This document shows, piece by piece, positions 32,089-43,930 of a stretch of DNA of 64,000 bases; within the stretch, counting starts at the first letter, position 1; every line of letters starts with the position of its first letter. The translations under genes were made by a program, and so were the position numbers. This DNA comes from Elymus sibiricus (Eukaryota; Streptophyta; Magnoliopsida; Poales; Poaceae), in assembly GCA_039707655.1 (NCBI GenBank), contig CM077675.1:419553162-419617161 (forward strand), written 5' to 3'. A model generated the notes under the pieces. It worked only from the letters and a program-made list of their open reading frames with translations, made no database searches and was not told where the DNA came from.

Positions 32089-32401
32089 TGTCAAAATGGA
32101 CAAGTTTGACCTAAAGACAAAACAAATTCACAAAGTGAACTGTTTTCGAAAAAAATTCACTCACCTAACCTTTTTATGTAACGCTCGACGCAAAGACGCT
32201 GCACTACACTGTGTGACGCCTGACACTACACCGTGTGACGCCCAAGACCCAGTGTGGCGCCTAAGACAAAGACGCCATACAGTGTAGTGTGGCGCCTTTG
32301 CGTCGGGCGTCACACAAAAGAGTTACACGAGTGAAAAATTTTCAGAAACAGCTCACTTTGTGAATTTGTTACGTTTTTAAGTCAAATTTGTCAAATTTGC
32401 C
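32089..32401. mobile_element. Mutator-like foldback MITE, 313 bp
   Basis: Long arms (about 32089-32210 and 32285-32401) are nearly complementary: AAATTCACAAAGTGAACTG on the left faces the inverse of CTCACTTTGTGAATTTG on the right. The flanks carry GTTCCTACG (32080-32088) and GTTCCTATG (32402-32410), a 9-bp TSD with one mismatch, as in the Mutator superfamily. The centre has repeated TGTGACGCC/GGCGCC blocks. Confidence 0.7.
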
Positions 32402-33174
32402 GTTCCTATGTACCCTCGTTTTTTTCCAAAAAAGAAAATACTGGTAATATCAGCCTGCAACTTGGCTTGCCAGTTGCCGCTATTTTGGAGTACGTGCGTG
32501 GTTAATCCATATCGATAGCTGTTACGAACGCAAGGCACTTTCACACATTTCATTCGGGTGGTGAAGTTTCAGAACGAAATAGGTCATCTGCATCTGATTC
32601 CGGTGGATCATCATAGGGCATTCATTCACCGACGGAGTCATCATATCATGTCATTCAATCGCGTGACTCCTCCCAACGACCAGCCGTTTGGGGATGCATC
32701 TTTGGCTTGCTTCGACCGATCTGGCGATGTGATGTTTGAGACTTGATCAATGACGGTGACTCGGAGGAGGAGGACCACCGACGGCGATGTTCAGAAGTGG
32801 GCGTGTTGACCGAGGTAGCTATAGCCCGGAATCATGAACTTCACTGTTCCTCCGAAGACCGTCTCTGTGTGGTACACTATTTGACTGATTGGCCAGATTC
32901 TTGAGTTGATTGATCCCACTATTGGGCATACGAGTGTGTGACGCGAGAGAGGCGTGCGTTGCATCACCTTGCAGTGTTCAGATAAGAAGCGAGTACCCAT
33001 TACAACACTGATCGTTCAGTGTCATCCGTATCTATCATTTTCGTTCAATGATTCAGAGCTGGCTGGATTGAAACGTGATGCGGTCACCGACACGTCTTAC
33101 AGTGGAATGCCCCGTGACAATCCTATTTTGTTCTTTCTTTCACACGGAAAGAACACTCACATGGGAGGAAGTCC
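32402..33174. other. No recognisable feature
   Basis: About 770 bp without a transposon end or domain-bearing ORF. The ORFs at 32558-32746 and 32954-33187 have no family I recognise. It could be old low-copy sequence. Confidence 0.4.
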
Positions 33175-33592
33175 TAAGAGAATCTAGAGCCTCACGCCTC
33201 GAACGCCCGGACGGATGGCCCGGTACCTGATCGGTCATGAAATTTCGATTCAGACGGACGCCTTAAACATTCGAATTGATCGACGAACCTCATATCTAGC
33301 TCAAATATAAGACGGATATGTGGCGTCCGAGTGCGTTCGCCACATAGGACCGACGCTTGGGTCCCACACGAAAACAATCCCAAATCCGGCGGTCCGAAGC
33401 TCGTCTCCTCTGTCGGACGGATGTAGCTGCGTGGCGCCGCTTTGGCGGGTCGCGTACTCCCTAGACCTACTATTTAAGCCGACTGCCAGCACCGCAACCC
33501 TATCCCTCCACATTTTCCTCCTCCCGTTTGTCGCCGTCACCACTTTTCACTCCTCGTCCGCCGCCGCCGTCCCTAACTCGGCTATTTAAGCC

Positions 33593-34207
33593 ATGCCCCC
33601 ACGCCGTCGCCACTTTCTAACGCCGGAGCGCGGGCTGCAGCTCATTGAGCAGATCCGGGCAAGGCGTGAAGCTTGGGTCGCCACGAGGCTACCTCTGGAT
33701 GTAGTGGATCTGGAGGAGGAGTTGGAGGAGGATGAGGAGGAGGAGGAGGAGGAGGAGGTTGAGGAGGAGGAGGAGGAGGAGCCGGAGCCGGAGAAGGATG
33801 TGGGGGACGCTGGGGACGCGAATCTGCACGTGGAGCAGCAGGCCATCCTCGACTCCACCGGCGGAGCTTAGTGTAGTCTTGGGGGGGCTGTGGCCCCCCT
33901 AGCTTTGCACAATTCTTTGAAGAAAAATAATAAATAGAAGGATTAGTTGGAAGAAAATTAGTAGTTTACTTTCAGAAATGCCCCCCCCCCCCCCCCAGTA
34001 ATTTTGGTGTAGCTCCGCCACTGCTCGACTCCATCCGCTCGGAGTCGGATGTGGGAGAGACGCCGTCGCCGGCAGGAGATGGATGCGGAGTAGGCCGCGA
34101 AGGAGGCATAGATGCTCGCCTATATGGATGAAGTCGAGAAGGAGGAGGAGAAACCGAAGCCCTCCTACGCGCCCGTCTACCCGCCGCACGACACCGACGT
34201 CCATCTT
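33593..34207 (+). pseudogene. Small acidic protein gene of element A, broken
   Basis: The gene starts MPPRRRHFLTPERGLQLIEQ, then has a Glu-rich acidic run (about residues 45-70). After AILDS a hAT MITE interrupts it at 33856, so the current ORF stops at 33869-33871. Beyond the MITE the former frame is visible as a basic stretch (RRRRQEMDAE) and MLAYMDEVEKEEEKPKPSYA, with a frame change and two stops. The N-terminal half is clearly homologous to the - strand ORF of element C (47375-47629). A TATA-like CTATTTAAG lies upstream at about 33469 and again at 33582. The function is unknown; the basic-plus-acidic make-up would fit a nuclear protein, which is inference. Confidence 0.65.
33856..34023. 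mobile_element. hAT-type MITE, 168 bp, TSD CTCGACTC
   Basis: Ends CACCGGCGGAGCT and AGCTCCGCCACTG are inverted repeats. The 8-bp TSD CTCGACTC is perfect at 33848-33855 and 34024-34031. It contains a C16 run at 33981-33996. It sits within the reading frame of the acidic-protein gene. Confidence 0.88.
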
Positions 34208-34402
34208 CTATGACGATAGCTGGGGTAGTACATAGTGTGTAGTATGTAGGATTTTTTTTTGCATGCTTTGTATGAATCGAGGGATAAAAATATGAGAGAC
34301 TCACATGCAGGGTAGCAAATTTGAGGCGTGACCGGGCACTGTAAACGGACTCACCCACGGGCGTAGAGGGACCGGATTTGTCAAGTCCGGCTGTAAATGC
34401 TC

Positions 34403-34645
34403 TAACAATTTTACTAAGTCCAAGTCGACCGAGAGTTCATTATGTCTCAGTCGATGCTATATTCCTTTCATTTTGCATTGAGATTCGTACAAAACATTTT
34501 TTTTAGCTTTTTTCCCTTCATATATAGTATGTCACTTGACTGAGACTTGGTTAAGTCTTAGTCGACTGAAACCAAGTCTTAGTCGACCGTTTTAGAACCT
34601 TCTGTGCAACCTTTGTTTCTATTTTCTGCGTGCTTTCTCTATCGA

Positions 34646-34676
<31 letters not shown>

Positions 34677-35690
34677 GTGTTCATTTTTATTTTGATTTTA
34701 TTTTGATTTTCATTGTTTACTCTTTTTTTTTCTTTATCGTATTTCAAGTAATGTCGATTTTTTTCTTAAGAAAACCGCGTTTAACATTTCTACGTATAGC
34801 ACATTTTTCACATATATGTCGAACATTATTTAAATACATGCTAGGCATTTTCCTGAATACATGTTGCACATTTCTCAAATGAACATTGATCATATTTTAT
34901 ATGCACGGCAAAGATTTTTTTTTTAATACACAGAGAACGATATTGAAGCACATGTTAAACGTTTTCCAAGTAAGAGTCAGTTTTGAAAAACTTGTACAAC
35001 GAATATTTTATTAAAATATGACGAACAGTTTTGAAATAGGCGATGGACATTTTTAATACAAATGAACAATTTACAAATTCATGGTGGCCATTTTTAGTAC
35101 ACCATGCACTTTTTTAACTCAAGATGAAGATTATTTAATACGCAAGGAACACTTTTATACATACAGGTTAAATATTAATGAAGTGTCACAAATAATTTTT
35201 GAATCCCTAATACATGATGGAAGATTTTCAAAATATATGTTGAATATTGTTAAATGGTACGACCATTTTAAACACTTTTTTTATACTACATGAACATTTT
35301 TTAAATGTGCTGATTTTTTTGAATGATATGTACATTCTTTACAAATCACTTGAACGAAATTTTACTTACATGAACACTTTTCAAATAATGATGTACCTTA
35401 ATATTTTCAAAATAAAAAAATAGAATAGGAAAAAGGTAAAGGTAAATAGTACACAATATATTTTTTTCCTTCTTTGAGGGGGACATCACCCTGGGCCTGC
35501 CCTGTACGTTGGCGCTTGAGGAGGTGAGTTGATCTCTCGTCTCACGACGAGAGAGCCACTAATCAAGAGGCACCATTTGGAGGGCGCAGCAGAGTTCACT
35601 TTCTTGGGTTAGGAGCACTTCAACTTGTGCGTCCCGCCCCTGTCACGTGTCGTGTCGTGTACTGAGCATACCTTCAGGATTTCTTTTTTC
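34403..35690. other. AT-rich degenerate sequence, possibly transposon interior
   Basis: It has a run of TTTTG repeats (about 34646-34675) and repeated phrases such as AACATTTTT, GAACATT and CACTTTT. This resembles the low-complexity interiors of Triticeae CACTA or Mutator elements. CAAGTCTTAGTCGAC occurs twice near 34550-34590. No ends or transposase are seen. Confidence 0.35.
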
Positions 35691-35789
35691 TGCATGTGTT
35701 TTCAGGTTTTATTTGGTTCTTTTCGGAATTTTGGCTTTCCAGCTTTTGCTTTTTTTCCCTAGATTTTGAAGTATTTTTTTGGGAAGCAG

Positions 35790-36065
35790 AGCTTTTTAAT
35801 GAGAAGCACATCCTATGCTTCTCGAAAAGGCAAAAAACACTGTTGTGCTTCCTCGAGAAGCCCAGTCTATACTCTCACGAGAAACGCAGTTGTAATTCTC
35901 GAAAAAGGAAAAAACACACACCGTATTTTCACAAGAAGCATAACTTTGTTTCCTGAAATTGAAAAAACACAGCCTGTGCTCCTGCACGAAGCACAATCGT
36001 GCTCTCAGATAAGGAAAAGAGAGTTATGCTTCCATACAAAATTGAAACAACACAACTGTGCTTTT
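35790..36065 (+). repeat. Degenerate GAAGCACA/GTGCTTC repeat array
   Basis: About seven loose copies of a unit built from GAAGCACA..TGTGCTTC with AAAAGGAAAAAACACA spacers. The unit length is roughly 35-45 bp. Similar arrays occur in large Triticeae DNA transposons; that comparison is from memory. Confidence 0.5.
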
Positions 36066-38021
36066 GGGTTGCCTTTTTTTTCAGTTTTCATTTTTTCCCT
36101 ATTTTCTCTGATTCCTGTTTTTTGTGAAAAGAAAAATTTGGCAAAACCAAATTATAGTTATGTAGTTTTGAAGATCTCAACACGAGAAATCCTACTGTGA
36201 AAACATTTTGTGATTTGGAAGCACACTTCAAAAGATAAATGGTTTTGAAAAAACAAATATAAAAAAAAGGAAAAACTTCTAGGTTACGGCAACTTGCGTA
36301 TATACAATGTAACACTTATCAGCACACGAGCAAGTTCGAGTGACCTTTGCAAAGGTACCCCTTAATTAGTGATTTCGTTAGACACGTCCCTTGGTACTTC
36401 GGCACCTGATCCTATAGTTCAGATATAGGCATGGGCTACCTGGCCCAATGACTTGAACCTGAAACCAGATGAGAAAGAACCTGTTGTGATTCCTAGCATA
36501 GGGTCGCCCGTAGGAGCTGTTGATCGCCTGGCCCAATAACCACATGGCCACGTCAACCTAACTTCGCTCATGTTATTTTCCTTCCATTTTTCCTTCACAT
36601 TTTATTTTTTATTTTTTATTTTTACTATTGTTTATATTTATAAATAATCTAACTACATATATTACAGAAAGTACTTTATATAAAATTTGGAAAAATGTTA
36701 ATCATGCATTGGATAATTTCTAAACATGTATAGGTAATTTTAATCATGTGAAACAAAATGTTTTTTTCACATTTTTTTTCAAGCATTGATAAATATACAT
36801 GAAATTTTTAAAAATTATACAATGTGGGAAAAATGTTTATTTAATTCATATTTTTTTGTTCATTGTAAAAATGTTTACCAGTTTCAAAAACTGGGTTTGT
36901 GGAATTTACAAGAAAGTTTATGCCATGTAAAACAAATTTGTGTACAATGTATTTTTTTCCTACCATCCATTTGTATGGTATTTTAAAGAAAAAGATACAG
37001 CGATTCAGAAAAAGTTTGTGAGATGAAAAAAAAATTCTTTATACAGTTTAAAAATGTTTGCTTAGGTATAAGAAAACATTAATTTCCAACTAAAAAATGT
37101 AGATGACAATTTAAAGAAATATTTATGTGTGTCAAATATTTTCCTTGGAATTTGAAAAAAACATTCAACCAATGCAAAAAATTGTCCATGTAGTTTACGA
37201 TATTTTTTATTGTCACTTAGAAACCGTACAACCTCTATTTGGAAAATGCAGCCGTGTATTAAAAAAAAGTCAAAACATGTTTTCAAAAAAGGTCAAAACA
37301 TGTATTTGAAGAAAGGTCCAAAGTATATCAGAAAAATGTTTCACATGTGTTCTAAAAATGTATATTATGTGCTAGTGAAAAGTAATTATGTGTTAAACAA
37401 AGGAAATTGATTAGAAGCGACGAAGAAACCAAAAGAAAAGCCAAAAAGCAAACAATACGGAGAAAACCAAGAAAGGAACAAAAGAAAACAAAAAGCGTCA
37501 CCAAAAAGTAAGAAACGAAGAAAACTAGTAATGAAACAATGGAGGAAAAAACAAAAACTGGTGAAAAAAGACAAAAAAAAGGAAAAAAATAATAAAAAAT
37601 AATAAAAAAACAAAAGAAAAAAAGAGAAACAAGAATAAAAACAAAGAGAAACCAGAGCAGAGCTCGCAAACCTACAACTATGGAAGAGCGGCGCGAGCGA
37701 GTGCGTTAATGGGATGGCTGGATTCACTCGCATGTAGACGAGCGCACGAGACATAGACCCGACGGAATGCATGCTCTGGTTTTTACGTAGACAGCCCGCC
37801 CTAAAAGCCGGTAACAGCTAAAATCCTGGCTTTTATGAAAAATAGAGGAATAATATTGTATTTGTATATTTCATATATAGTTAATTTAACATTTCATCAT
37901 CGAAATAAAAAAATGACACTGTTTAGTATATTTCGCACTGAGACAAACTTCGCTTGGGACACGAATAGACATTTACTTCACTGGGTCCAGCTCGAGGCTA
38001 TTCTTGCCTGCACAGGAAGTA
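36066..38021. other. AT-rich region without recognised genes
   Basis: Long A- and T-rich tracts, a TTTATT run near 36605, and A-rich AAACAAAAAG text at 37440-37650. ORFs here are strings of Phe and Lys from homopolymers and are not credible genes. Confidence 0.4.
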
Positions 38022-38114
38022 CTCCCTCCGTCCCAAAATAAGTGTTTCAAACTTAGTACAACTTTATACTAGAGCTAGTATAAAGTTGAGACACTTATTT
38101 TGGAACGACGAGAG
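38022..38114. mobile_element. Stowaway MITE, 93 bp
   Basis: Begins CTCCCTCCGTCCCAAAATAA and ends TTATTTTGGAACGACGAGAG, inverted repeats of about 25 bp. It is flanked by TA at 38020-38021 and 38115-38116. The short size fits the small Stowaway families of Triticeae. Confidence 0.9.
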
Positions 38115-38116
38115 TA

Positions 38117-41100
38117 GTAAGGAAGACAGCCGAAGAGTTTTTTTTTTCCCTGTGAATTCGAGAGAAAAGAAGAAGATGCCGCATTGCCGCGGTCATACCT
38201 GGTGACGGGCGCACGCATGAAACATCCACGACCGTCCGTGTCCCACTGCCACTACCACGAGGAAGATTGTATTAACTAGCAGGCGGAAGGCGCGGCGGCA
38301 CGCCACGCCCATGCCTCAACCCGCGCATATATGCATGTTGTTTCTTATTTTAAGATGAGAAAAGGAATGACAATGGGTTTGAGGTCGAGCTGGTTGTAAT
38401 GATTTATATAAAGGAAGCCCCTTTATACAAACTATAATCCTTTGATGATCATTGTGTACTGCTATTAGATTTTACTTTAGAAGATCAACTGTGAAGCGAT
38501 ATGCCACACTGTTCATATAGGGAGCGTCGTCTTTTTCTGTGTATATTAATGCTTATATGGCTTCACAATGATCAACGAAAGAGGTAACCGTTTTTTCGCC
38601 GCTCATCTCGGCAAACTTGTATAATTTGCAACTTGGCATTATTTGGTATCTCAACCACAACATTCAACAAACTTCCAAACAATGAACCACCTGGGCATAA
38701 TACTTGTTAAACATTCACACAAAATTATGGAAATTGAATTACAACAGGATCTAGAATATGGCGCCAAAAATATGGTCTGAGCAATCATCAATGGAGACCA
38801 CCAAAGAAGACACTTTCGGGAAAAGAAACAAACCTATAATCAGGAGCTCTGGCACTTTTTCTATATGAGAAAGGAGAGGCACTAAATTCAATTCTCACTA
38901 TTTCGTGCAATCCTACTCCACCTCGACGGACACAGTTGCTCCTAATTATTGAACTAATTAACATCACAGAGTTCTTTGACAACCACATATTCAAGCTGAC
39001 GATGAACCTTCGCCCCAAGAAGCCTTGGAGATGAAACAATCTGTACGACACTAATTCACCTATGATTGGTACATAAAAATATAATCATGCGAAAATATAG
39101 TCCTGGTTTGTATGGGTTGTACTACTCATACAACCACATTAAGTACTTTAGATACAATCTAGAAATGAACAAACTGACTGTTGTGGTTGAGTTCACTTCG
39201 AAGATCCATAGGGGGGGAAATAGAACCGTCATACCTAAATTTTTCATTTTTTGTCCTACAGCAGGGCTAGCGCAAGCTCGGGGCGCCGACCTCCCATCAA
39301 CAGTGGGGCCCAATCACGTTTGTCAGACATCACTATTGAAGATTGATTTCTTTTTCAAAAATAAAAGTCTTGACATCTCTTCAAATAGTCTCGGCTTCTC
39401 CTCAAATTATGGCTATAGAAGAAGAAATGAGTCGTCGGCAAGCCAATTTTAAATTTCATAGACTCTTGTATCATTAATTCATTATCGAGGATGCTATATT
39501 TGAATATTGCATATTAAGATCACTACTTTTGACAACGTTATCAAAAGGATTTCTTATGAAAGCGTTCAAATTTTGGATTTAATAAAATTTATAGGCAGAA
39601 ACCTAGTACTATGGTGGGTGTTGCTAAGATACTGAAAACCATTTAAGTTAGTTTCTATTTCTTGTGCTTTATAAGTTATGTAATTGTTTTCAATTTCATC
39701 TCTTCTATAAATTGCTTCAGTGTCATTCTAGGCATTCCATCTAATACATATGCAATGACTACAATGCAAGAAATAATTTAAGATTTTGTTAGGAAAGATG
39801 AGCATTACTTCTGAAATTACAAATCAGATAAATTTTCATACACTTAATGTGCTACCTTCTTTGGACTACATGAGGAGACATAAACTCTTGGGGCTGCTCT
39901 TTTTTCCATTACTTTCATGGCATCTATTTTCTTATTAGAGAAAACAACCACATGATGTTACTTAAAGAGGCAAAGATCTTAAAAATAATGTTATTTGTTA
40001 GTGTTGCAGTAGATGGAACCCTATCTTAGTGTTTCAGCTGAATATTTCAGTTGGATGGAATAAAAATTCCTTGCAATTAGTGTTGGACATTAAGATGGAG
40101 GGAGAAAAATAGAAAAATGCACAAACATGTTATTTATAGGCATGTGGAACTCATTCGCTAGCATAGTTTTTTTTCTACATATGCAGCCAATATCGAATAG
40201 CCATAAATCGTAATAATTGATTTTACTCTTATCGGGATACTTTCACATGTTGCAGTGATGTAATTGTAGTAGACTACAATGTTGATCAGATCCCAACCTG
40301 TATCGTATTACAAAAAACGGCGCTCCCGAAGCGAGAGTTGTGTATTATATATTGAGCCGCAACAATATTCTTGGGAGAAAACAATGCAAGTAGTTGAAGC
40401 ATTATCTTTTGGTGAGTCGGAGTAACGGGCTGAGCAAACATAGTTAAGAATCAAAGCAGTCGAGCAAATACTTGACATGCTCAAATGGTCAACAATTATG
40501 GAATTTATCAATAAGAATATTGTAGTTCATGTCGATTGTATTAGCGTTGCTGGCATAAATGAGTGATGCAAAAATACAGCAACACATATATTTATTGGAA
40601 GGCATAGTGATGTCAATCTTGTCCCTATTTTATGCTCCTACCGCAAATCTGTATTCATCAGAACATTGCAATTGGATGCCGTCTCTAAAATATTTCATGT
40701 ATTTATATGTTGGAGTTTCTAAAACAACATGTATTTACCATGGAAAGACAAAACATAAAGTGAGGTACTTTGGAGTAACCTATAATAAAATTAAAAGGAC
40801 ATTGAATTGCAGACAATAAGAATGTCTATATGATCATTGCATATTTGAATTTAGTTATGAGTACAATTTTATTATTTGTGGACAATTTAAATTTATATTG
40901 CAACATTTGAATTTATGAAATAAGGCTTAACAACGCAAGCAATTTTTTTCCGAGCTCGGCGAATAGCATCTTCGCGCAAAAAAAATGTATAAATTTGGAA
41001 TAGTGTATCATGAGTTGATGTAATATTTGTTTTTAGATATACTTTATTTGGTAATTTTACATGTTGTTTTTAAACTACTTGTATTTTTTTGTTGAAAGTA

Positions 41101-41159
41101 TTGTTCACGGTACTATTCATACAACATCAGTGGTTAAATATAATTATTGTTCATATTGT
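38117..41159. other. 3 kb with no recognisable feature
   Basis: Low-complexity is limited, yet no transposon ends, domains or convincing exons were found. ORFs of 62-128 codons (38788-39051 on -, 39066-39452 on +, 40559-40819 on +) lack recognisable motifs. It may be old, diverged repeat or low-copy sequence. Confidence 0.4.
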
Positions 41160-41167
41160 GTCAGTGG

Positions 41168-41910
41168 CAGGGGCGGAGCTCCCAGTAGGGCGAGGTTGGG
41201 CGCTCGCCCTACCTTGATTTTGGGCGATTCTGTTTTAGGTATATACGTATATACAGCCTGGTCGATCGCTAGAAAATAAAACTGCTTAAAAATCACCGTG
41301 AAACGTTTTGGGCTCGAACTTGGCACCCACCTGGACAGCTTATTGGGCCGAGCAACTAGCACTCTAACAGGTCCAGCACTAGCCTCGCTCCATCCAGTCA
41401 TCCAGTCTTACATCCGTCCAGGCCACGCCATGCTCCCTGGACACGAACCCGAGCAGCCAGCAGAGCGGCGCGCGTTCCAGCAGCAGCCAGCAGCAGTAGC
41501 AAGCGCGCATGTGAGGCCAATGACCAGCAGGAGCGCGCGGGGATATGGTCGCGTATTCGTGTATCCGGCGGCCAGCAGGAACGATGAACAGGAAGCTAAA
41601 AGGCTGGGCAGAGGTGATGTGTTTTTAAATTGCAGTGTCATTTTTTCAGATAATGATTAGACAATCTACAACTACAGTGCAATGATCAGTGGCATTTTTT
41701 GTGATGAATAAATCGTATTTCTTCGATTGCTTTCTTTATTGACCTGGCCGAATGGATGGTAAATTTGGTTATCAAGTTTTGTTCAAATTGGGGTATGACA
41801 ATTGAAAAAAAAAAACCAGTCATAGCGTAGTCAACTTTGGTTTTGCGTCAAAAAATGGATTATGTTCAAGAGTTCGCCCCACCTCAAAAAAGTTTCGTCC
41901 TCCGCCACTG
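41168..41910. mobile_element. hAT-like non-autonomous element, 743 bp, TSD GTCAGTGG
   Basis: Ends CAGGGGCGGAG and CTCCGCCACTG are inverted repeats with one mismatch. GTCAGTGG occurs exactly at 41160-41167 and 41911-41918. The ORFs inside (120 codons on +, 77 on -) show no transposase domain. The end sequence is shared with the MITE at 33856-34023. Confidence 0.85.
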
Positions 41911-41997
41911 GTCAGTGGTCATCCAAAGTACTGCTTATACAGATTTACCGTTCACCTAAGATTATTGTTCATATACGATCACTATTTACGAACCGAC

Positions 41998-42290
41998 ATG
42001 TGGTTGGATAGTTAGGAGTACAGTGGTATCCCCTGATCATCAGAGTTCAAGTTTCAGACTTTGACATTGGTGTTTGTATTATTCTGAATTTATTTGAGGT
42101 CTTTTGACGATGTGTGTTCTGTAGAAGGAGACCCGTTGACTATGAAGGCATGTGTCGCGACTTCGTTAATCTCAAGATGATGTGTCTCAGAGGTGCTCAT
42201 AGGGGTTGGGTATGCGTGCGTGCGTGCATAAGGGTGATTGTATGCTCATGTATATGAGCGACTTTGATTGCACCGTGCTAAAAAAAATAT
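41998..42290 (+). mobile_element. tRNA-derived SINE
   Basis: The 5' part has Pol III-type boxes: TGGTTGGATAGTTAGG as a possible box A and GAGTTCAAGTTTC as box B. The body holds TCTCAAGATGATG and CTCATAGGGGTTGGGTATGC, and the 3' end is GTGCTAAAAAAAATA. This matches the common grass SINE whose tail reads GTGTTAAAAAA; I give no family name. Confidence 0.65.
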
Positions 42291-42324
42291 AATCACTATT
42301 TATTCCGGCGCACTGTTCAACAAT

Positions 42325-42500
42325 GCCAAGTGTACGAAGGCGTCAGTGACGACTTCGTGGATCTCAAGATGATGTGTCAGATCTGTCTATCGGAGATACT
42401 CATAGGGATAAAGTGTGCGTGTGTGCGTGCATGCATTTATAGGGGTGATTGTATACTCGTGTATGTGAACGACTTCGATTATACTGTGCTAAAAAATGTA
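42325..42500 (+). mobile_element. 5'-truncated SINE copy
   Basis: It repeats the 3' 170 bp of the preceding SINE (ACTTCGTGGATCTCAAGATG, ATACTCATAGGGATAAAG, GTGCTAAAAAA). The flanking text after each tail is also similar (ATTTATTCCGG.. against ATTTATTTAAT..). A local tandem duplication is therefore as likely as a second insertion. Confidence 0.6.
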
Positions 42501-42877
42501 CAATCATCATTTATTTAATGTGTTGTTCAGTTATGCAACGTGTCGCCGCAGGAAGGGCCCCTGCTACGACGGCGGACGCACCTGGTGCAAGCTAACTTAG
42601 TAGCTTTAATATAGTAGTAGTATATGATGCTCGACTAAAAAAAGAAATACAAACGCGGTTGGGCGGGAATTGGCGCCGGCTTCACCTCGTCGCGTCGCCA
42701 CCTGCAACAAGCACGCCGCCGTGCGTTGGTTGCCTGCCCCGGTTGACGCCCGCCGACGCACGCACGCGGGGATATATTGCACTTTCATCACAAGTAGCTC
42801 TTCCTTATCTGGCCGAGTTTTGGACCGTGAGAATCCAACTCCATGTAAAGATACATAGGTTATATACAAAAATGCTC

Positions 42878-43278
42878 TTTGGAGGACGAGCTCCATGGAG
42901 CTTGTTTTTTTGAAAAATTCGAAAATCATATTTTTAAGTTTCAAAAAATTCTGAAAAAAATCATACACGTTCATACGGATGTATAATACATGTGTGTGAA
43001 ATCTGACGATGAAATACATTAGGGTGAGAGCTACACAAAAAAGACAAAATCGTGTTTTTTGAAAGGGCGAACAGTATATTCACTGTTCACCGAAAAAATG
43101 GAGGAATTTGTCTTTTTTGTGTAGCTCGCACCATAATGTATTTCATCGTCAGATTTTACACACATATAAAACACATCCATATGAACGTGTATGATTGTTT
43201 TCAGAATTTTTTGAAACTTAAAAATATGATTTTTGAATTTTTCAAAAAAAACGAGCTCCATGGAGCTCGTCCTCCAAA
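42878..43278. mobile_element. Near-perfect palindromic MITE, 401 bp
   Basis: The left arm from TTTGGAGGACGAGCTCCATG and the right arm to CATGGAGCTCGTCCTCCAAA are complementary over about 185 bp with few mismatches. They meet around AACAGTATATTCACTGTT near 43075. No clear TSD was found, so the superfamily is open (Mutator-like is one option). A transcript would fold into one long hairpin. Confidence 0.75.
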
Positions 43279-43599
43279 ACGCCCCACTCGGTTAAATATA
43301 TATATATTGTTATATACTGTTTTTGTAAAAAAAAATGTCTTTTGAGTCATAAATTTGTAACCTATTATTACGTCATTTTTAAATTCGCGTCAACTTTGGT
43401 TATTATGGTATATACCGAACCATACAAAAATAACTTGGTATATACCGAAATCGAACCGTATCTTAATTTCATACCGTGTTTACCGAAGTATTAATAAACC
43501 AAGAAACCGTATAAACCAAACCATGTAAACCGAATAAACCAAATGCACAGAGTGAATTTAAACTAGATCATCGAATGCGGAAGTTCCAATATTCACTGA

Positions 43600-43825
43600 C
43601 TTTTTTTTTATTCACTGGGAGTTAGATTTTTCGAAGTGTCAAGCCACACAAATGTTATCAAGTTTTAAAAGAAAAACATTTACATCTAGCTAAGCATATA
43701 TCATTAGATTCATTATAAGAAGTAGCTTCATATTTTATATATTTGGTATTGTAGATTTTCTCTATAAACTTGGTCAAAGTTTGACTTAAAAAATAGATAC
43801 ACACTACATTATTGAATAGTGGGAG
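43600..43825. mobile_element. Stowaway MITE fragment
   Basis: The right half of a Stowaway: AAACTTGGTCAAAGTTTGAC then ACACTACATTATTGAATAGT and GGGAG before TA at 43826. The matching left terminus is not recognisable, so the left edge is approximate. Confidence 0.5.
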
Positions 43826-43930
43826 TATGTACCACCTACATACTCGTTGGTCATACATGTTAGAGCATCTATAGCCGGTCCCCTCAAATCCACGTCAAAC
43901 ATCAGCAGACACGTCCCGTCAATGATCGGA

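Larger units (their letters stand above)
33178..34402 (+). mobile_element. Element A: PIF/Harbinger-like, TSD TAA, 1,225 bp
   Basis: Ends GAGAATCTAGAGCC and GTCCGGCTGTAAATGCTC form degenerate inverted repeats, flanked by TAA at 33175-33177 and 34403-34405. The subterminal text (GCCCGGACGGATGGCCCGG, then CAGACGG) matches element D at 58620-58680 and, inverted, the right end of element C. The 3-bp T-A-rich TSD points to PIF/Harbinger. It has no transposase and carries a small acidic-protein gene. Confidence 0.75.

Noticed and set aside
37352..37772. - strand ORFs rich in Phe and Ser, possibly membrane proteins
   Set aside because: They come from A-rich low-complexity DNA. Hydrophobicity is a by-product of homopolymers.
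38788..39051. - strand ORF of 87 codons considered as an exon of a host gene
   Set aside because: No domain, no splice-consistent neighbours and no similarity I could recognise. Kept only as unannotated sequence.
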